A DNA stretch of 13,371 bases from Oceanospirillaceae bacterium UBA1126 (GTDB lineage: Bacteria > Pseudomonadota > Gammaproteobacteria > Pseudomonadales > Balneatricaceae). The stretch's first letter is position 1. Each line of letters begins with the position of its first letter. The notes under the pieces were generated by a model, which was not told where the DNA came from, ran no database searches, and was given only the letters and a program-made list of their open reading frames with translations. The stretch is taken from the NCBI GenBank assembly GCA_002312935.1, contig DCAT01000082.1, forward strand, positions 1 through 13,371, written 5' to 3'. The translations under genes and the position numbers were made by a program. This document shows positions 1 through 7,447 of this stretch, piece by piece.

Positions 1-2913
1 TGTTTCATCTTCTAGGGTAATAAAAGTTACACCAGAGGCTGTGCTGGGCCTTTGTCGACCAGTAACTATCCCCGCGGCAGTGACTAAACTTTGGTGAGGC
101 TTATGTACCATTTGGCTGGTGCTTAGGCAGCCTTTTAGAAGGCCTGCATGGCGTAGTAAGGCAATGGGGTGTTGTTCTAAACTTAGGCTTAGGCTGGCAT
201 AGTCTTCAGTTAACACATCTAAAGCGTCAGGCCCTGGTAATTGCTCTGGATTTATTTCTCGCACTTGGTGCAGTAATGGTAGGTCTTGATGATTGTCGAG
301 TAATTGCCAGCGGGCTTGATAGCGGTGGCCACTAAAACAGGTGAGTGCATTAGCGCTAGCAAGAGATTCTAGCTGGCCTCTAGGAAGGTGCAATGTCTGT
401 ACTTGGGGAAGGTCTTTAAAGCCTTGTTTGGGCCGGTGTTTTAATAGCTGCTGTATATGAATTTGCCGCACTCCTTTCACTTGCCGAAAGCCTAAGCGTA
501 ATGCCAGTTCTGCGGTCTTAGTAGATTCTAAACTGTGGTCCCAGGCACTACGATTAATACACACCGGCAGCACTTGAAGACCATGACGACGGGCATCCTG
601 AATTAACTGTGATGCACTATAAAAACCCATAGGCTGGCTATTGAGAATGGCACAATAAAATGCTGCAGGGTAGTGGTATTTAAGCCAAGCCGAAGCGTAA
701 GTTAAAACTGCAAAACTGGCTGAATGGGATTCGGGAAAACCGTACTCTCCAAAACCTAAAATTTGTTGATATAAGCGTTCTGCAAACTCTGTTTTATAAC
801 CTCTGGCCACCATGCCATTGACAAGCTTATGTTGGAATTGATCAAGCTCTCCATGACGTTTCCAATTGGCCATAGCGCGGCGCAAGCGATCAGCTTCTCC
901 ACCACTAAAGCCTGCCGCTACCATTGCTAGCTTTATCACTTGCTCCTGAAAAATAGGCACACCTAAGGTACGCTCTAGCACTCCCTTCACGTCCTGTGAT
1001 GGGTAATCTACGTTTTCTTTACCTGCTCTGCGGCGCAAAAATGGATGCACCATGTCCCCTTGAATTGGCCCAGGGCGCACAATGGCAATTTGAATCACAA
1101 GGTCATAAAAACACGCAGGTTGTAAACGTGGCAACATGCTCATTTGAGCACGGGATTCTACTTGAAATACACCTACACTATCGCCCTGCTGGAGCATGGC
1201 ATACACCTTGGCATCATCATCCATGCGAGTGATGTCAGCTAAGCTAAGTTTACGCCCGTGATAGTGGTGCACCATGTGTAATGCCCGCCTTATAGCACTG
1301 AGCATGCCTAAGGCTAAAACGTCTACCTTGAGTAAGGCAAGGCTTGCTAAATCGTCTTTATCCCACTGAATCACAGTACGATCAGCCATGGCTGCATTTT
1401 CTATAGGCACCAGTTCACTTAAGGGCCCTGCACTAATAATAAACCCCCCTACATGTTGTGATAAGTGGCGAGGAAACCCTTGTAGTGTTTGCACCAATTC
1501 CAAAAAGCATCGGCCCACATGACTCTGGCTGTCTAAACCCAAGCTGTGTAATTGCTTATCCCATTCTGTACTATGATCTTGGTGATCTACATTTTTAATA
1601 AACAGTTCAAGCGTGGGTAAGCTAATACCTAAGGCTTTACCTACCTCACGCACCGCACTCTTAAAACGGTAAGTGATAACAGTAGCAGCTAAAGCTGCCC
1701 GATGGCGGCCATATTTTTGATAGATGTACTGAATTATTTCCTCGCGCCTTTGATGTTCAAAATCCACATCAATGTCTGGTGGTTCAGCCCGTTCCTTAGA
1801 AATAAAACGTTCAAACAATACCTGTATTTGGCGAGGATCTACGGCAGTTATTTCTAAACAGTAGCACACCACAGAATTAGCTGAAGAACCACGGCCCTGA
1901 TATAAAATTTGCTGACTTTTAGCGAACTGCACTAAGTCATATACGGTTAAAAAGAAGTGAGCGTAACCTTCGGACGCGATAAGGCGAAGCTCTTTATCTA
2001 TGATGAGGGCAATATCGTGTGGCACCCCAGCAGGAAAGCGAATTTCTTTACCTTGTTCTACAAGGTAGTGTAGATAACTGTTGGCATCATAACCACTGGG
2101 CACTAGTTCGGCGGGGTACTCATAGCTTAGTTCTGATAAACAAAAGTTACATTGTTGGGCAATCAATACACTGGTTTGTATCCATTGGAGGGGATACAGT
2201 TTAGCGATTTTATCCAACGATCGTAGGCTATGTTCACGGTTGGCCTGAAGAGCATAACCACAGGCATGTACAGGCATGCCAATACGAATGGCTGTAAGGG
2301 TGTCGTGTAGCATTTGCCGATCTGGGCTGTGCATAATCACTTGACCAAGAGCTACTATGGGCAAATCATAAGCCTTGGCCATGGTTTGGCAATGGGTTTG
2401 TAGGCGCTGATCTAGGGCACTTAAACGCCGGTGACACCCTATCCATAAGTGGTCTTTATATTGGCTGCTTAATTTTTCTCCTAACAAACTTTTACTGCCT
2501 GGATAAGGGTTCCAGATAAGTAAGCACTCACTTAGTTTGTCAAAATCATCTTCAAAAACTTGGTATTTACCTTTTTCACAACGCTGCCTAGAAAGGCTGA
2601 TCAGCTGACATAACTGAGCATATCCTAAGCGATTTCTTGCGAGTACTATTAAGCTCTCTTGAGCCTCAGGTTGGTGTGGATTAAGTAAAAATTCACTACC
2701 AATAATGAGCTTAATATTTAAATTATGTTCTTTTTTATGCTGATAGGCTCGAACAACCCCTGCTACTGAACATTCGTCTGTAAGCGCAAGGGCTTTATAA
2801 CCTAAAGCATCTGCTTGCTGGATTAACTCTTGGGGGTGGGAAGCCGCCCGCAAAAAGCTAAAATTGCTTAAACAATGTAGCTCAGCATAATCGATAACAG
2901 GTTTGCTACTCAT
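1..2913 (-). CDS. dnaE2: Error-prone DNA polymerase III alpha subunit DnaE2 (ImuC), 3' end cut by window edge
   Basis: This is the catalytic polymerase of the ImuA-ImuB-DnaE2 mutasome, a C-family polymerase that extends past DNA lesions during the SOS response. The frame is open for all 971 codons from the ATG at 2911-2913 to the left edge; I checked every codon. The N-terminal PHP domain begins with ELHCLSNFSFLRAASHP (residues 11-27), the DnaE2 signature. The palm carries PDIDVDF with Asp380 and Asp382, and KVDVLALGML with Asp531, matching the three catalytic aspartates of Pol III alpha. GVFQVES (581-587) and the following RPGPIQGDMVHP belong to the conserved finger region. The window ends in GVTFITLEDET of the C-terminal OB-fold, so I estimate 60-100 residues are missing. 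The start overlaps the imuB stop as ATGA and has no Shine-Dalgarno, so translation is probably coupled to imuB. Confidence 0.96.
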   Translation of the reverse strand, partial: MSSKPVIDYAELHCLSNFSFLRAASHPQELIQQADALGYKALALTDECSVAGVVRAYQHKKEHNLNIKLIIGSEFLLNPHQPEAQESLIVLARNRLGYAQLCQLISLSRQRCEKGKYQVFEDDFDKLSECLLIWNPYPGSKSLLGEKLSSQYKDHLWIGCHRRLSALDQRLQTHCQTMAKAYDLPIVALGQVIMHSPDRQMLHDTLTAIRIGMPVHACGYALQANREHSLRSLDKIAKLYPLQWIQTSVLIAQQCNFCLSELSYEYPAELVPSGYDANSYLHYLVEQGKEIRFPAGVPHDIALIIDKELRLIASEGYAHFFLTVYDLVQFAKSQQILYQGRGSSANSVVCYCLEITAVDPRQIQVLFERFISKERAEPPDIDVDFEHQRREEIIQYIYQKYGRHRAALAATVITYRFKSAVREVGKALGISLPTLELFIKNVDHQDHSTEWDKQLHSLGLDSQSHVGRCFLELVQTLQGFPRHLSQHVGGFIISAGPLSELVPIENAAMADRTVIQWDKDDLASLALLKVDVLALGMLSAIRRALHMVHHYHGRKLSLADITRMDDDAKVYAMLQQGDSVGVFQVESRAQMSMLPRLQPACFYDLVIQIAIVRPGPIQGDMVHPFLRRRAGKENVDYPSQDVKGVLERTLGVPIFQEQVIKLAMVAAGFSGGEADRLRRAMANWKRHGELDQFQHKLVNGMVARGYKTEFAERLYQQILGFGEYGFPESHSASFAVLTYASAWLKYHYPAAFYCAILNSQPMGFYSASQLIQDARRHGLQVLPVCINRSAWDHSLESTKTAELALRLGFRQVKGVRQIHIQQLLKHRPKQGFKDLPQVQTLHLPRGQLESLASANALTCFSGHRYQARWQLLDNHQDLPLLHQVREINPEQLPGPDALDVLTEDYASLSLSLEQHPIALLRHAGLLKGCLSTSQMVHKPHQSLVTAAGIVTGRQRPSTASGVTFITLEDET

Positions 2914-4316
2914 GAAAAGTAGCCATGTAAAAACCACTCTTCTCTGGGAGTGCGAAATAACCAACACACCTGTCCAGTTGGGTTGCGGGCGATGAAGTAG
3001 TCACGGCAAATGCTCACGTTATCCCACCAGCCACTTTGGATGCGTTCAGGGCCAGATAAAATACACCACTGCTGATCAGGCTTATGATTTAAGGCCTGTG
3101 GCAGGGTGAATAATAAGCTTGGGCGTAAATATGTTGTAGCCTGATGTGCCTGGTAATGACTTTGGGGCACACCTTGATAGAAGCTTCGTTCGGGGCGATG
3201 GTCATCTCGCAAATACACTTGTTGTACGGCATGGTCTCCAAGTTTATTTTGTAAGCGGCTAATAAGCTGTCCAGCTGTAAGTTTGCCCCCTAAAGGCTCA
3301 AATAATTGTGCTGACAAGGGTGCCCATGGTATTTGCCCTTTAGTTTTAAGGCTAATAGCGATAATAGGTGCTTGAAGTTTTAACTGTTCTAGCCTCAGCA
3401 TGGATAAACCTAACCAAGACTCTGCCCGATATTCGCCATCGCTACAGCCTATGTAGACTCTTTCTGAAGTATGTTCTCGGTACTCTAGGCCTAAAATAAG
3501 CCCAGCAGCGTGTAGTTGGCGAGGCGCTAAAAAGGCTTCCAGATCACTTAATAATCGTTTTAATGGAAAACGTAATGCTGTGCTGTGTTCAATTTCATAG
3601 AGTAACTCTAAACGTTGGCGGAAGTGTTCAGGGGGTCTGTATGTAGGCCTGTTAGGCGCACTGCTGTCTTCTAGTTGTTGTAAATAAGTCACTAGAGTTT
3701 GGCCTAAGCGTTGGCCTAGTGCTGACCGTGGTAACGCTTGAGCTTGGCCAAGAGTATTAAGCCCAAGGCGCTCTAACTGTAGGGAAAGTTTATAGTTAAG
3801 GCCTGCGCTGTGAATGGGCAACTGATGCAGTAACCCTGTGGCTTCACCTTGGTTCGTTAATAAACGATCATTGCCTGCGCGGGCCAAAACCTGCGCAGCT
3901 AAGGGGCTGTGAGCGCTTGCATAATGGTAGTGCAACCCACGTTCCATAAGCGGTTGCTGCAGCTGTTGCCAATAAGGGGCTAGGCCCTCATATAACCGTA
4001 GCATATCACTGGTTTGTAACAATAACCCTTGGGGAGGGTCAAGATACAAAGTGGCGCTGGTCTGATACAAACGCTGAGCAAGTTGAGCCAGTAGGCGCTG
4101 TTCTTGTTTAGGTTCGTAGGCAATTACTTTAAGTTGAGCAGATAAAAGTGCAGCTTGGCCTAATCCTGTGCCTATTTTTATTCCTAGTTGGCGTGCTTCT
4201 GAGTTAGTTTGTACCACCTCGTTTTTATCAACCAAAACGCAGGCTTGGTTATAGGCCTGTTGATGTAACAGGCTGTCTAGTTGAAGGTTTGGAAAGTATA
4301 AATAAAGCCACTGCAT
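2910..4316 (-). CDS. imuB: ImuB, Y-family-like mutasome scaffold protein
   Basis: ImuB is a catalytically dead relative of Y-family polymerases that links DnaE2 and ImuA to the beta sliding clamp during translesion synthesis. The 468-residue protein starts with LYLYFPNLQLD, where an active Y-family enzyme has an acidic DxD-type motif. LYLDPPQGLLL (about 90-100) stands where active enzymes have SIDE, so the metal-binding acids are not conserved, as expected for ImuB. Typical C-terminal motifs follow: DHRPE (372-376), GPERIxSGWWD (422-432), RDYF (438-441) and WFLHGYF at the end. QLFEP near 337-341 is a possible, unproven clamp-binding peptide. The start lies 3 bases after the imuA stop, with AAGGTGA at the end of imuA serving as ribosome site. 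The stop overlaps the dnaE2 start. Length is normal for the family. Confidence 0.95.
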   Translation of the reverse strand: MQWLYLYFPNLQLDSLLHQQAYNQACVLVDKNEVVQTNSEARQLGIKIGTGLGQAALLSAQLKVIAYEPKQEQRLLAQLAQRLYQTSATLYLDPPQGLLLQTSDMLRLYEGLAPYWQQLQQPLMERGLHYHYASAHSPLAAQVLARAGNDRLLTNQGEATGLLHQLPIHSAGLNYKLSLQLERLGLNTLGQAQALPRSALGQRLGQTLVTYLQQLEDSSAPNRPTYRPPEHFRQRLELLYEIEHSTALRFPLKRLLSDLEAFLAPRQLHAAGLILGLEYREHTSERVYIGCSDGEYRAESWLGLSMLRLEQLKLQAPIIAISLKTKGQIPWAPLSAQLFEPLGGKLTAGQLISRLQNKLGDHAVQQVYLRDDHRPERSFYQGVPQSHYQAHQATTYLRPSLLFTLPQALNHKPDQQWCILSGPERIQSGWWDNVSICRDYFIARNPTGQVCWLFRTPREEWFLHGYFS

Positions 4317-4319
4317 AGG

Positions 4320-5021
4320 TCACCTTGGTTTAAATGGCAGTGCCGCAATGGTGCTTGACGGTGCAGGGCCATGGTGAGTGGGTAAATGGGTAGGTATCGC
4401 TAAAGATGGCCAAAGCTCATGCATATCTACTTGGCAAGAGTTTTGTGGCCATTGGCCTTGGTACTTATGGATCTGTAGGCGTAGCCCTGTGGCTAGGGGA
4501 GCAAGAGACAGACGCGCACTAATTGGTAAAGCGCTGGTGCTAGGTTCGGCTTGAGGGTGTAACCAAAACATCAGGGCTTGATTGCCTTTGGCAGACACCT
4601 GCAGGCGTTTGGCTTGGGGCGCAGTTAATCCAGGTGCCCAGAGAATAAGGTGGCTACAGCAACCGCTATTAAGGCTTTGTTCGGCACTCCAAAGGGCTTG
4701 TTGTGGGTTTTGGCAGCGTATTAATAACGTTTGGCTTAGGTCAATGCCATGTTGCGCTAAAGCTTGTCCATTTAGCTCTGCTGGTGGATTTATCCACACC
4801 TGTAAGCGTGATTGAGCTTGCGCCAATAAGGGAAATAATAAACGTAACTCACCAATACCTGCAGGGCCACAGGCCAATTCCACTAGCCCTGTTTGGGGCC
4901 AGCCTCCTTGTAAGTGGGCATCTAAAGTAGGATAAAAACTACTTTGACGGCGATGATCTGGGCCGGTTAATTGCCGAGCTCGCCAGACCAAACGCTCTTT
5001 TTCGAGTTGTAAGAGAGCCAT
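4320..5021 (-). CDS. imuA: ImuA, RecA/SulA-like mutasome accessory protein
   Basis: ImuA is the accessory protein of the ImuA-ImuB-DnaE2 translesion synthesis complex and has a degenerate RecA-like fold. The N-terminus LLQLEKERLVWRARQL (3-18) and LDAHLQGGWPQTGLVEL (33-49) are typical. The loop GPAGIGEL (52-59) sits where RecA has its Walker A motif, but Glu58 replaces the lysine, so ATP binding by this site is doubtful; this is common in ImuA. I chose the ATG at 5019-5021 (233 residues) because family members begin close to this point. An in-frame GTG at 5031-5033 would add four residues but lies only 5 bases from the LexA core. Neither start has a good Shine-Dalgarno. It is the first gene of the operon and is probably repressed by LexA. 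Confidence 0.9.
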   Translation of the reverse strand: MALLQLEKERLVWRARQLTGPDHRRQSSFYPTLDAHLQGGWPQTGLVELACGPAGIGELRLLFPLLAQAQSRLQVWINPPAELNGQALAQHGIDLSQTLLIRCQNPQQALWSAEQSLNSGCCSHLILWAPGLTAPQAKRLQVSAKGNQALMFWLHPQAEPSTSALPISARLSLAPLATGLRLQIHKYQGQWPQNSCQVDMHELWPSLAIPTHLPTHHGPAPSSTIAALPFKPR

Positions 5022-5034
5022 GGTAAAATTCACA

Positions 5035-5058
5035 AATACTGTATGTATATACAGTATT
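5035..5058 (-). promoter_or_regulatory. LexA operator (SOS box) of imuA-imuB-dnaE2
   Basis: The core CTGTATGTATATACAG (5039-5054) matches the LexA consensus CTGT-N8-ACAG exactly. The symmetry extends to AATA...TATT, giving a 24-base palindrome broken only near the centre. It lies 5 bases before the alternative GTG start and 17 bases before the preferred ATG of imuA. A bound repressor would cover the likely -10 region. Strong symmetry suggests tight LexA binding and late SOS induction, which is inference. Confidence 0.95.
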
Positions 5059-5083
5059 CTGACATATTTTTGGCTCAGGTCAA
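5053..5083 (-). promoter_or_regulatory. Possible sigma-70 promoter of the imu operon
   Basis: Read on the minus strand, TTGACC (5078-5083) resembles a -35 box. AATACT (5053-5058), inside the outer arm of the LexA palindrome, is the best nearby -10 candidate. The spacer of 19 bases is long, so the exact -10 is uncertain. The overlap with the SOS box fits LexA-repressed genes. Confidence 0.45.
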
Positions 5084-5305
5084 GGAAAAAACTCTGTTAG
5101 CTTCGTCAAAGTATCAGCGGCAGCCCTCACGCTAGCATGAGCAAAGACTGCCAAAATATCAAAGGCCTTGGTGGGTAGGTTGATGAAGCTAGTGTTGATC
5201 TCATCGCCATGCAGCAAACCTAGGCTAGCCCACCATTTGTGCTAACCAAAAAATAACAACAACATGATGGATTGTTCGGTATTGAATAATAATTGCTCCT
5301 AAAAT

Positions 5306-5354
5306 GTCAATTAAATCCCCATAGGCAATGCCATCATTGCGCCATACAATTGAC
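5306..5354. repeat. Operator-like inverted repeat GTCAATT ... AATTGAC
   Basis: A perfect 7-base inverted repeat has arms GTCAATT (5306-5312) and AATTGAC (5348-5354). The arms are 42 bases apart centre to centre, close to four helical turns, so they would face the same side of the DNA. The right arm overlaps the TACAAT -10-like box and ends 25 bases before the start codon. It may bind a regulator of the carnitine genes. Chance occurrence in AT-rich DNA cannot be excluded. Confidence 0.35.
5325..5340. repeat. Small perfect hairpin GCAATG-CCAT-CATTGC
   Basis: A 6-base perfect stem with a 4-base loop lies between the two arms of the larger inverted repeat. No T-run follows, so it is not a standard terminator. 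It could be half of a protein-binding site or mere chance. Confidence 0.3.
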
Positions 5355-5365
5355 GTTAATTAATA

Positions 5366-5370
5366 GAGGA
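5366..5370 (+). promoter_or_regulatory. Ribosome binding site that fixes the GTG start of the cleavage enzyme
   Basis: GAGGA lies 8 bases before the GTG at 5379-5381. In-frame stops TAA (5361-5363) and TAG (5364-5366) exclude any earlier start, and the next in-frame methionine is at residue 91, inside the conserved barrel. The GTG is therefore the only workable start. Confidence 0.8.
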
Positions 5371-5378
5371 CCTCAGCC

Positions 5379-6293
5379 GTGCCATTACAAGCTAGCCAAA
5401 ATGTTTTTATTACCTGTGCTGTGACAGGGTCTGGTAGTTCTCAAGACCGCTCTCATCATGTGCCACGCAGCCCTGAACAAATTGCTAATAGTGCTATTGA
5501 TGCAGCTAAGGCTGGCGCTGCAGTGGTGCATTGCCACGTACGTGATCCCGAAACGGGGATCCCAAGCCGCCGCCTGAATTTGTATAAAGAACTCACGGAA
5601 CGTATTCGTGCGTCAGAAGTAGATGTAGTCCTTAACCTTACTGCGGGCATGGGCGGTGACATAGTGTTTGGTGATGCTGAGAACCCACTGCCTCTGCACC
5701 AAGCTGGTACAGATATGGTTGGAGCCAGTGAGCGTGTAGAGCATGTGCGTCAGTGCCAACCAGAAATTTGCACCTTAGATTGTGGCACCATGAACTTTGC
5801 TGAAGCTGATTACGTCATGACCAATACCCCAGGCATGTTGCGTGCTATGGCAGAAAAGATGACAGCTATGGGTGCTCGCATTGAAATTGAAGCCTTCGAT
5901 ACGGGCCATTTATGGTTAGCTAAAAAGCTGGTTGAGGAAGGTTTAATTACTGAACCGGTAATGGTGCAACTGTGTATGGGTATTCCGTGGGGTGCGCCGG
6001 ATGACCTCAATACTTTTATGGCTATGGTTAATAATGTACCTAAAGACTGGGTGATGTCAGCCTTTGCTATTGGTCGTAACCAAATGAATTATGTAGCCGC
6101 TACCGTATTGGCGGGAGGCCATATTCGTGTTGGTTTAGAAGATAATATTTGGTTAGAAAAAGGTGTGTTGGCGACTAACGCGCAGCTGGTAGAGCGTGCA
6201 GCAACCATCGCCACTAACATGGGCGCCACATTAATGACTCCAACTCAGGTACGTGAGTTGATTAAAGTAGAAAAACGGGCACCTTTGGCATGA
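5379..6293 (+). CDS. cdhC: Beta-keto acid cleavage enzyme, probably 3-dehydrocarnitine cleavage (CdhC)
   Basis: This is a 304-residue member of the BKACE (DUF849) family, often mislabelled 3-keto-5-aminohexanoate cleavage protein. These zinc enzymes form a TIM barrel and convert a beta-keto acid plus acetyl-CoA into acetoacetate and a new acyl-CoA. VVHCHVRDPETG (49-60) holds the zinc ligands His51 and His53, and VGLEDN (251-256) the third ligand Glu254. Arg233 in AIGR should hold the substrate carboxylate. The closest remembered relatives are the Pseudomonas carnitine enzymes, and the next gene is carnitine dehydrogenase. The likely reaction is therefore 3-dehydrocarnitine plus acetyl-CoA giving acetoacetate and betainyl-CoA. 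Substrate choice is inferred from context. It is cytoplasmic; the start is GTG, and the stop overlaps the next start as ATGA. Confidence 0.9.
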   Translation: MPLQASQNVFITCAVTGSGSSQDRSHHVPRSPEQIANSAIDAAKAGAAVVHCHVRDPETGIPSRRLNLYKELTERIRASEVDVVLNLTAGMGGDIVFGDAENPLPLHQAGTDMVGASERVEHVRQCQPEICTLDCGTMNFAEADYVMTNTPGMLRAMAEKMTAMGARIEIEAFDTGHLWLAKKLVEEGLITEPVMVQLCMGIPWGAPDDLNTFMAMVNNVPKDWVMSAFAIGRNQMNYVAATVLAGGHIRVGLEDNIWLEKGVLATNAQLVERAATIATNMGATLMTPTQVRELIKVEKRAPLA

Positions 6294-7291
6294 TTGATAT
6301 GGTAAATAAGAGCTATAAAACAGCCGCTTGTATTGGTGGCGGTGTTATTGGTGGTGGCTGGGTAGCAAGGTTTTTGTTACATGGTTGGGATGTTAATGTT
6401 TATGACCCTGCAGCTGATGCGCAGCGTAAACTAGATGCAGTACTAGATAATGCTCGTGCTGCTTTGCCTCAACTAGCCGATGTGGCTATGCCCAGGGAAG
6501 GTAAACTGATCCTTTGTGATAGTGTGGAAACAGCAGTAGCTAATGCTGATTGGATTCAAGAAAGTGTGCCAGAACGATTAGATATTAAGCATATAGTATT
6601 TGCTCAAGTGCAGGCTGCTTGCACTGAATCAGCTATTATTGGCTCCTCCACTTCTGGCTTTAAACCTTCGCAATTACAAGAAAATGCCCTAAGACCAGAA
6701 CAAATTATGGTGGCCCATCCGTTCAACCCAGTGTACTTGTTACCTTTAGTAGAATTAGTGCCTAGCCCAGCCAATGGTCTAGGCATTATTGAACAAGCTA
6801 AAGCGTTATTAACCAGTGTAGGCATGAAGCCTTTGCATGTGCGCAAAGAAATTGACGCCCACATTGCTGATCGCTTTTTAGAGGCAGTATGGCGTGAAGG
6901 GTTGTGGATGATCAAAGACGGTATTGCCACTACCTCAGAAATAGATGATGCAATCCGCTATGGGTTTGGGTTACGGTGGGCACAAATGGGTTTGTTTGAA
7001 ACCTATCGTATTGCCGGTGGTGAAGCTGGTATGGCGCATTTTATTGCGCAATTTGGGCCTTGTTTAGAGTGGCCATGGACCAAGCTCATGGATGTGCCAG
7101 AGCTTACAGACGAACTCATTGCAACCATTGCAGAGCAGTCAGATGCACAGTCTGGGCATCACTCCATTAGAGAGTTAGAACGCATTCGGGATAAAAACTT
7201 AATAGGTATTATGCGTGTTCAAAAAGATAATAATTGGGGTGTAGGTGAGCTGCTGAACCAACATGATGAGCGTTTAAAACAGTTGGGTTAA
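6290..7291 (+). CDS. cdhA: L-carnitine 3-dehydrogenase
   Basis: This cytoplasmic NAD-dependent enzyme oxidises L-carnitine to 3-dehydrocarnitine, the substrate of the preceding gene product. The 333-residue protein belongs to the 3-hydroxyacyl-CoA dehydrogenase superfamily. The Rossmann fold begins with IGGGVIGGGW (15-24), and Asp39 at the end of the second strand (VYDP) fits NAD preference. AHPFNPVYLLPLVELVPS (142-159), with catalytic His143, is the family signature. The C-terminal helical domain includes YGFGLRWAQMG (224-234). The length is that of stand-alone carnitine dehydrogenases, so there is no fused thioesterase domain as in some bacteria. The ATG at 6290 overlaps the previous stop (ATGA), suggesting coupled translation; a second ATG at 6299 is possible. 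The match is strong, and other short-chain hydroxyacyl dehydrogenases are less likely given the neighbour. Confidence 0.92.
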   Translation: MIDMVNKSYKTAACIGGGVIGGGWVARFLLHGWDVNVYDPAADAQRKLDAVLDNARAALPQLADVAMPREGKLILCDSVETAVANADWIQESVPERLDIKHIVFAQVQAACTESAIIGSSTSGFKPSQLQENALRPEQIMVAHPFNPVYLLPLVELVPSPANGLGIIEQAKALLTSVGMKPLHVRKEIDAHIADRFLEAVWREGLWMIKDGIATTSEIDDAIRYGFGLRWAQMGLFETYRIAGGEAGMAHFIAQFGPCLEWPWTKLMDVPELTDELIATIAEQSDAQSGHHSIRELERIRDKNLIGIMRVQKDNNWGVGELLNQHDERLKQLG

Positions 7292-7406
7292 GCAATTTAC
7301 TTTAACTTGGTTTGGGTGTGAATATGGCGTCCTAACTGGGCTTAATGGCAGAAACCGTAAGCTGTACATTAAAGCGGCAAAATTTGTTAATTCGTTATGT
7401 GCTTGC

Positions 7407-7415
7407 TGGTATAAT
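7407..7415 (+). promoter_or_regulatory. Extended -10 promoter (TGG TATAAT) of the six-gene operon
   Basis: A perfect TATAAT (7410-7415) is preceded by TGG, giving an extended -10 element. No good -35 lies at 17 bases; TTGTTA (7384-7389) is 20 bases upstream, but extended -10 promoters need little -35. Transcription would start near 7422, about 26 bases before the permease ATG. This separates the permease operon from the carnitine genes, although read-through is possible because I see no terminator in 7292-7406. Confidence 0.7.
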
Positions 7416-7447
7416 GGGGCGATATACTCGTTGTACTGGCTTACTTA

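Larger units (their letters stand above)
5059..5378. other. Non-coding region between the divergent imu and carnitine operons
   Basis: About 320 bases separate the LexA box from the GTG start of the cleavage enzyme. I find no convincing gene; the longest frames are a few tens of codons without a ribosome site. The left part holds the imu -35 candidate. The middle has a widely spaced inverted repeat, TGGTGGG (5169-5175) and CCCACCA (5229-5235), of unknown meaning. The right part holds the GTCAATT/AATTGAC pair, a small hairpin and a TACAAT -10-like box (5345-5350) without a good -35. The size suggests a regulated promoter for the carnitine genes, perhaps activator-dependent. Confidence 0.6.

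Noticed and set aside
996..1232. Plus-strand open frame of 78 codons opposite dnaE2
   Set aside because: The minus strand here is unbroken DnaE2 with clear motifs; the plus frame has no family resemblance and no ribosome site.
2019..2204. Plus-strand open frame of 61 codons opposite dnaE2
   Set aside because: Lies fully within the PHP/N-terminal part of dnaE2 on the other strand and resembles nothing.
4582..4930. Two plus-strand open frames opposite imuA
   Set aside because: Shadows of imuA; cysteine-rich, unlike real proteins, and they overlap each other in different frames.
5183..5245. Twenty-codon open frame from the ATG at 5183 in the imu-carnitine intergenic region
   Set aside because: No ribosome site, no recognisable features, and too short to support.
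6604..6930. Minus-strand frame of 108 codons opposite the carnitine dehydrogenase
   Set aside because: The plus strand encodes the conserved AHPFNP motif region; the reverse frame has no recognisable domain.
7292..7406. Possible terminator after the carnitine dehydrogenase
   Set aside because: No stem followed by a T-run was found; only a promoter further on is supported.
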